Positions 60,929 through 64,000 of a stretch of DNA of 64,000 bases are shown piece after piece (the stretch's first letter is position 1; each line of letters begins with the position of its first letter). Made by a program: the position numbers and the translations under genes. The stretch comes from Sphingopyxis sp. H053 (GTDB taxonomy: Bacteria > Pseudomonadota > Alphaproteobacteria > Sphingomonadales > Sphingomonadaceae): contig NZ_LNRU01000002.1 of assembly GCF_001468225.1 (NCBI RefSeq), positions 248,001 to 312,000 of the forward strand. Reading direction: 5' to 3'. A model generated the notes under the pieces. It was not told the DNA's origin. It searched no databases and worked only from the letters and a program-made list of their open reading frames with translations.

Positions 60929-61753
60929 ATGGCCGAACAACGGGCAGTGAGGGGGAATGAAGGACGCGGCATCGCCATCGCGGTGGCGGCGCATGTCGTC
61001 ATCATCGGCCTGCTCTCGGTCCAGTGGACCGCGGGCGAACGCCGGTTCGACAACCCCCCGATGGAAGTCGACCTGATCGCCGAAAGCGCGGTGCAATCGA
61101 CCGCGCCGGTGATCAGCGAAACCCCGCCCGCCGCGCGGCTCGGCGAAGAGGATATGGTCGACATCGCGGCGCCCGAACCGGTGCCCGCGCCGCCGCTGCC
61201 CGAACCGGTCGTGCGGCCGACGCCCGCCCCGACACCCAAGCAGGTCGCGAAACCCAAGGCGGCTCCGCCAAAACAGCGTCCCGCGGCGCAAAAGGCGCAG
61301 CCCAAGGCGGCTCCCAAAGCACCGCCGGCAAAGAATCGCCCGGCCCGCCCGACTGGCCGCCTCGACGGCATCGCCGAGGGGCTTTCGAAATCGCAGCCTA
61401 AATCGTCGTCGAGCAAAGGGGCGCCCGCTGCCGCGACCGCCGCCGAAGTCCGGCGCTCGATCGACGTCAGCATCAAGTCGGCGGTCGCGCCGCGCTGGAA
61501 CGGCTGCCGCATCTCGGGGGTCGATGTCGACCAGCTCAAGACCGTCGTGAAATTCCGCCTGACCCAGTCGGGCGCGCTCGCGGGCTTCACCGGCGTCTCG
61601 ACGACCGGCCAGAACGACAGCAACAAGTTCCAGGTCCAGCGGCACCAGGAATGTGCCAAACGTGCGGTCGAGCTGGCCGCGCCTTTCGACTTGCCGGAAG
61701 AAAATTACAGCTACTGGCAAAACTATACCTTGGATTTTGACAAAGCGAGATGA
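60929..61753 (+). CDS. tolA: TolA-like cell envelope protein
   Basis: A 274-residue protein. A membrane helix near residues 14-34 (IAIAVAAHVVIIGLLSVQW) is followed by a Pro/Ala/Lys-rich stalk (about 75-165), shorter than the long helical stalk of E. coli TolA. A C-terminal globular domain follows (VAPRWNGCRISGVDVDQL...KRAVELAAPFDLP) with two Cys. It links the TolQR motor to Pal and TolB. ATG at 60929. It overlaps tolB as ATGA. Confidence 0.88.
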   Translation: MAEQRAVRGNEGRGIAIAVAAHVVIIGLLSVQWTAGERRFDNPPMEVDLIAESAVQSTAPVISETPPAARLGEEDMVDIAAPEPVPAPPLPEPVVRPTPAPTPKQVAKPKAAPPKQRPAAQKAQPKAAPKAPPAKNRPARPTGRLDGIAEGLSKSQPKSSSSKGAPAAATAAEVRRSIDVSIKSAVAPRWNGCRISGVDVDQLKTVVKFRLTQSGALAGFTGVSTTGQNDSNKFQVQRHQECAKRAVELAAPFDLPEENYSYWQNYTLDFDKAR

Positions 61754-63138
61754 GCATGACCCTAGTGAGATATTTGATGGCAGGGGTTCTGGCGACAGCG
61801 TCTCTCCCCGCGATCGCCCAGGACCAGAGCACCGCTCAGCCGCAACCCACCATCCAGCTGCCGCAGCCCGAGGGTCCGCGCGAATCCATAACGGGGACAT
61901 TGTCGAACGAGCGCACGGTCATCGCAATCCCCGCGCTCGCCACCTCCTCGGTGCAAAATGTCGCGGGGCTGCGCACCGACAGCCTCGGCCGCCAGATCGC
62001 CGAAGTGATCGCCGCCGACCTTGAACGCAGCGGCCTCTACGATCCGATGGGCCCCAGCGGCATCCCCGCGATCAGCCGCGCCGAGGTGCAGGCGCCGCGC
62101 TTCGCCGAATGGCAGGCGCGCAACGCCGAAAATGTCGTCCACGGCTTCGTCGACGCGAGCGGGACTGGCGGCCTGGTCGTCGGCTGCTATCTCTATGACA
62201 CCGCGCTCGGCAGCGAGCTTGTCCGCAAGGGCTTCGAAATCCAGCCCGGCGACTGGCGCCGCGCCGCGCACAAATGCGCCGACGCCATCTATTCGCGCCT
62301 GTCGGGCGAGGCGCCCTTCTTCGACAGCCGCGTCGCCTATATCGCCGAGACCGGCCCCAAGGGGAACCGCATCAAGCGCCTCGCGATCATGGACAGCGAT
62401 GGCGGCAACCACCGTTTCATCACCAACGGTCAGGCACTCGCGATCAGTCCGCGTTTCTCACCCGATTACAAGAAGATCGTCTACGTCAGCTATTTGAACA
62501 ACCGCGTCCGCGTCTTCATCTACGACGTCGCGGCGGGTTCGCAGAAGCTGGTGACCGAGAGCGCGAACGCGACCTTTGCGCCGCGCTGGTCGCCTGACGG
62601 CACCCAGATTCTCTATTCGATGGCCGTCAACGGCAACACCGACATCTATCGCATCTCGGCAAACGGGGGCACCCCGGTGCGGCTGACGAGCACCCCCGGC
62701 ATCGATGTCGGGGGCAGCTTCTCGCCCGATGGCAAGAAGATCGTGTTCGAAAGCGACCGGTCGGGCGGTCAGCAAATCTATACGATGAACATCGACGGGT
62801 CGAACCAGCAGCGGATCAGCTTTGGCGGCGGCCGTGCCGCGACCCCCGAATGGTCACCGCGTGGCGACCTGATCGCCTTCACCCGCATGGGCGGCGGCGA
62901 GTTCCGTATCGGCGTCATGACGCCATCGGGCGGCGGCGCGCGGATGCTGACGAACAGTTGGCAGGACGAGGCCCCGACCTGGTCGCCGAACGGCCGCGTC
63001 ATCCAGTTCTTCCGCACCACCCCGGGTCGCGAAGGCAAGTCGAGCCTGTGGCAGGTCGACCTGACCGGCGTGAACCTGCGCCGCCTGCCGACCCCGCAAG
63101 ACGGGTCGGATCCCAGCTGGGGTCCGGTACTTCCCTGA
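61750..63138 (+). CDS. tolB: Tol-Pal periplasmic beta-propeller protein TolB
   Basis: A 462-residue periplasmic protein. The signal peptide ends near ASLPAIAQ. The N-terminal domain (VIAIPALATS...IAEVIAADLERSGLY) is followed by a six-blade propeller whose blades show the repeated (S/R)PDGxKIVFESDRSGGQQIY pattern. It interacts with Pal and TolA in outer-membrane constriction during division. ATG at 61750 lies within the tolA stop. Confidence 0.97.
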   Translation: MSMTLVRYLMAGVLATASLPAIAQDQSTAQPQPTIQLPQPEGPRESITGTLSNERTVIAIPALATSSVQNVAGLRTDSLGRQIAEVIAADLERSGLYDPMGPSGIPAISRAEVQAPRFAEWQARNAENVVHGFVDASGTGGLVVGCYLYDTALGSELVRKGFEIQPGDWRRAAHKCADAIYSRLSGEAPFFDSRVAYIAETGPKGNRIKRLAIMDSDGGNHRFITNGQALAISPRFSPDYKKIVYVSYLNNRVRVFIYDVAAGSQKLVTESANATFAPRWSPDGTQILYSMAVNGNTDIYRISANGGTPVRLTSTPGIDVGGSFSPDGKKIVFESDRSGGQQIYTMNIDGSNQQRISFGGGRAATPEWSPRGDLIAFTRMGGGEFRIGVMTPSGGGARMLTNSWQDEAPTWSPNGRVIQFFRTTPGREGKSSLWQVDLTGVNLRRLPTPQDGSDPSWGPVLP

Positions 63139-63238
63139 GGAAAACCGGAACCAAAAAGGCGCGATCGGGTTCAACTATCGCGTCCTGAAAGGGCCAATTC
63201 GGCCGCACGAATATTTTCAACAACAAGAGGACAGAGAC

Positions 63239-63757
63239 ATGACGATACGCAAAAGCACCGCGATGATCGCGGCGATCACCATGCTTGCTGTTGGCGCCTG
63301 CGCGAAAAAGGCCCCTGACACGCTCCCCCCCGCCCCCGAAGGCACCGGCACCGATACGGGCGCAGGCACCGGCACCGGCGTGGTTCCCGGATCGCAGGAA
63401 GATTTCCTCGCCAGCGTTGGCGCCATGGGCGACCGCGTTTTCTTCGATTACGACCAGTATAATGTCGACGCACAGGATCAGGCGACGTTGCAGACCCAGT
63501 CGCAGTGGTTGCAGCGCAACCCCGCGGTTCGCGTCACGCTGGAAGGCCATGCCGACGAACGCGGCACGCGCGATTACAATATCGCGCTCGGCGAACGCCG
63601 TGCGAACGCCGCGAAAAATTACCTCGCGTCGCTCGGCGTCGATCCGTCGCGCATCCAGGTCATCAGCTATGGCAAGGAACGCCCGGCCGAGATGGGTTCG
63701 ACCGAGGAAGCCTATGCCAAGAACCGCCGCGCGGTCACGGTCATTGTCGGGCGCTAA
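63239..63757 (+). CDS. pal: Peptidoglycan-associated lipoprotein Pal
   Basis: A 172-residue outer-membrane lipoprotein. The lipobox is LAVGAC with Cys21. A Gly/Thr-rich linker follows (TGTDTGAGTGTG), then an OmpA-like domain with VFFDYDQYNVDAQ and LEGHADERGTRDYNIALGERRA, the peptidoglycan-binding site with its conserved Asp and Arg. GAGGACAG lies before the ATG at 63239. A 100-bp gap from tolB may hold its own promoter. Confidence 0.97.
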   Translation: MTIRKSTAMIAAITMLAVGACAKKAPDTLPPAPEGTGTDTGAGTGTGVVPGSQEDFLASVGAMGDRVFFDYDQYNVDAQDQATLQTQSQWLQRNPAVRVTLEGHADERGTRDYNIALGERRANAAKNYLASLGVDPSRIQVISYGKERPAEMGSTEEAYAKNRRAVTVIVGR

Positions 63758-64000
63758 GAAGCGGCCATAAAGGCACCGTCGCGAATGCGGCGGTGCAGGC
63801 AAAGACACCGAAGGGGATCCGTCGCTCGGCGAGCGGCTGGTCCCTTTTTCGTTGGGCGATGAGCGCCCAGACGATGCCGCCGACACTGGCGAGAAGCAAC
63901 ATCAGCGGCAGCGCCTGCCAGCCGAGCCAGGCACCGATTGCCGCGACCAGCTTGGGGTCGCCGCCGCCCATGCCCTCGGCACCCCGCGCGCGCCGATAGG
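63741..64000 (-). CDS. Prepilin peptidase (A24 family), C-terminal fragment
   Basis: The C-terminal 85 or so residues of a type IV prepilin peptidase-like membrane protease, running off the right edge. The second catalytic Asp motif appears as EGMGGGDPKLVAAIGAWLGW, close to the family's GxGDxK. It is then followed by hydrophobic helices. The fragment has no visible start; an internal ATG at 63971 is within the motif and is not the real start. Its stop overlaps the 3' end of pal by 17 bp (convergent). Confidence 0.82.
   Translation of the reverse strand, partial: YRRARGAEGMGGGDPKLVAAIGAWLGWQALPLMLLLASVGGIVWALIAQRKRDQPLAERRIPFGVFACTAAFATVPLWPLLSARQ

Overview
The window reads as chromosomal DNA of a high-GC alphaproteobacterium of the Sphingomonadaceae, most likely Sphingopyxis or a close relative. 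The evidence is a strong G/C third-position bias, alphaproteobacterial marker families (DUF1476/ATPase zeta subunit, DUF1244, DUF2312/GapR-like, DUF2853, Bpt leucyl-transferase), the gene contents ruvC-ruvA-ruvB and ybgC-tolQRAB-pal, and palindromic intergenic repeats. I see no rRNA, tRNA, CRISPR array, phage or insertion sequence. Nearly all of the window is coding.

Layout. 1-5.6 kb: the tail of an ABC-transport auxiliary lipoprotein, a Gdx/SugE-type small exporter, pepN, an SDR-like protein and a DUF445 membrane protein. 5.7-10.3 kb: an RND efflux pump (adaptor then permease) whose permease carries an unusual extra membrane segment. 10.6-16.9 kb: two tandem GlsB/YeaQ membrane proteins, a roughly 1 kb gene-poor stretch, a DUF2853-OmpA fusion, nadA, two membrane or membrane-anchored proteins and an MBL hydrolase. 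17-19.1 kb: a BlaR1-like/BlaI pair with a perfect operator palindrome. 19.5-23.3 kb: a glycine-rich exported protein, an S8 serine protease and, divergently, an ECF sigma/anti-sigma pair whose 5' flank is a 27-bp inverted-repeat element. 23.3-25.8 kb: an NsrR-like regulator facing two globins (NO detoxification), then grxD-bolA and DUF1476.

26-41.7 kb is the most distinctive accessory block. It is one co-oriented run: an exported TPR-CHAT caspase-like protein, a CHASE2 nucleotide cyclase, an exported protein of unknown family, a TpsB outer-membrane transporter and a 2,596-residue TpsA exoprotein. It looks like a two-partner secretion system with its own signalling and protease partners. 45.4-50.8 kb holds a second unusual system: a flavin/NAD(P)-cNMP-[4Fe-4S] oxidoreductase (with a possible 25-codon upstream ORF), a cytochrome b-like membrane protein and an FHA-decaheme cytochrome, all translationally coupled or closely spaced.

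The remainder is mainly housekeeping: cysS, a 2-hydroxyacid dehydrogenase, a metallophosphodiesterase, bpt, pyk, a run of small conserved genes, yebC, the ruv resolvasome and the tol-pal envelope complex. Between ruvA-GFA and ruvB sits a GIY-YIG nuclease ORF bounded by two inverted hairpin arms. The arms differ from each other by paired (compensatory) changes. Three more paired-hairpin elements with the same CGTCA...TCC frame lie elsewhere in the window, so the nuclease may be connected with a REP-like repeat family.
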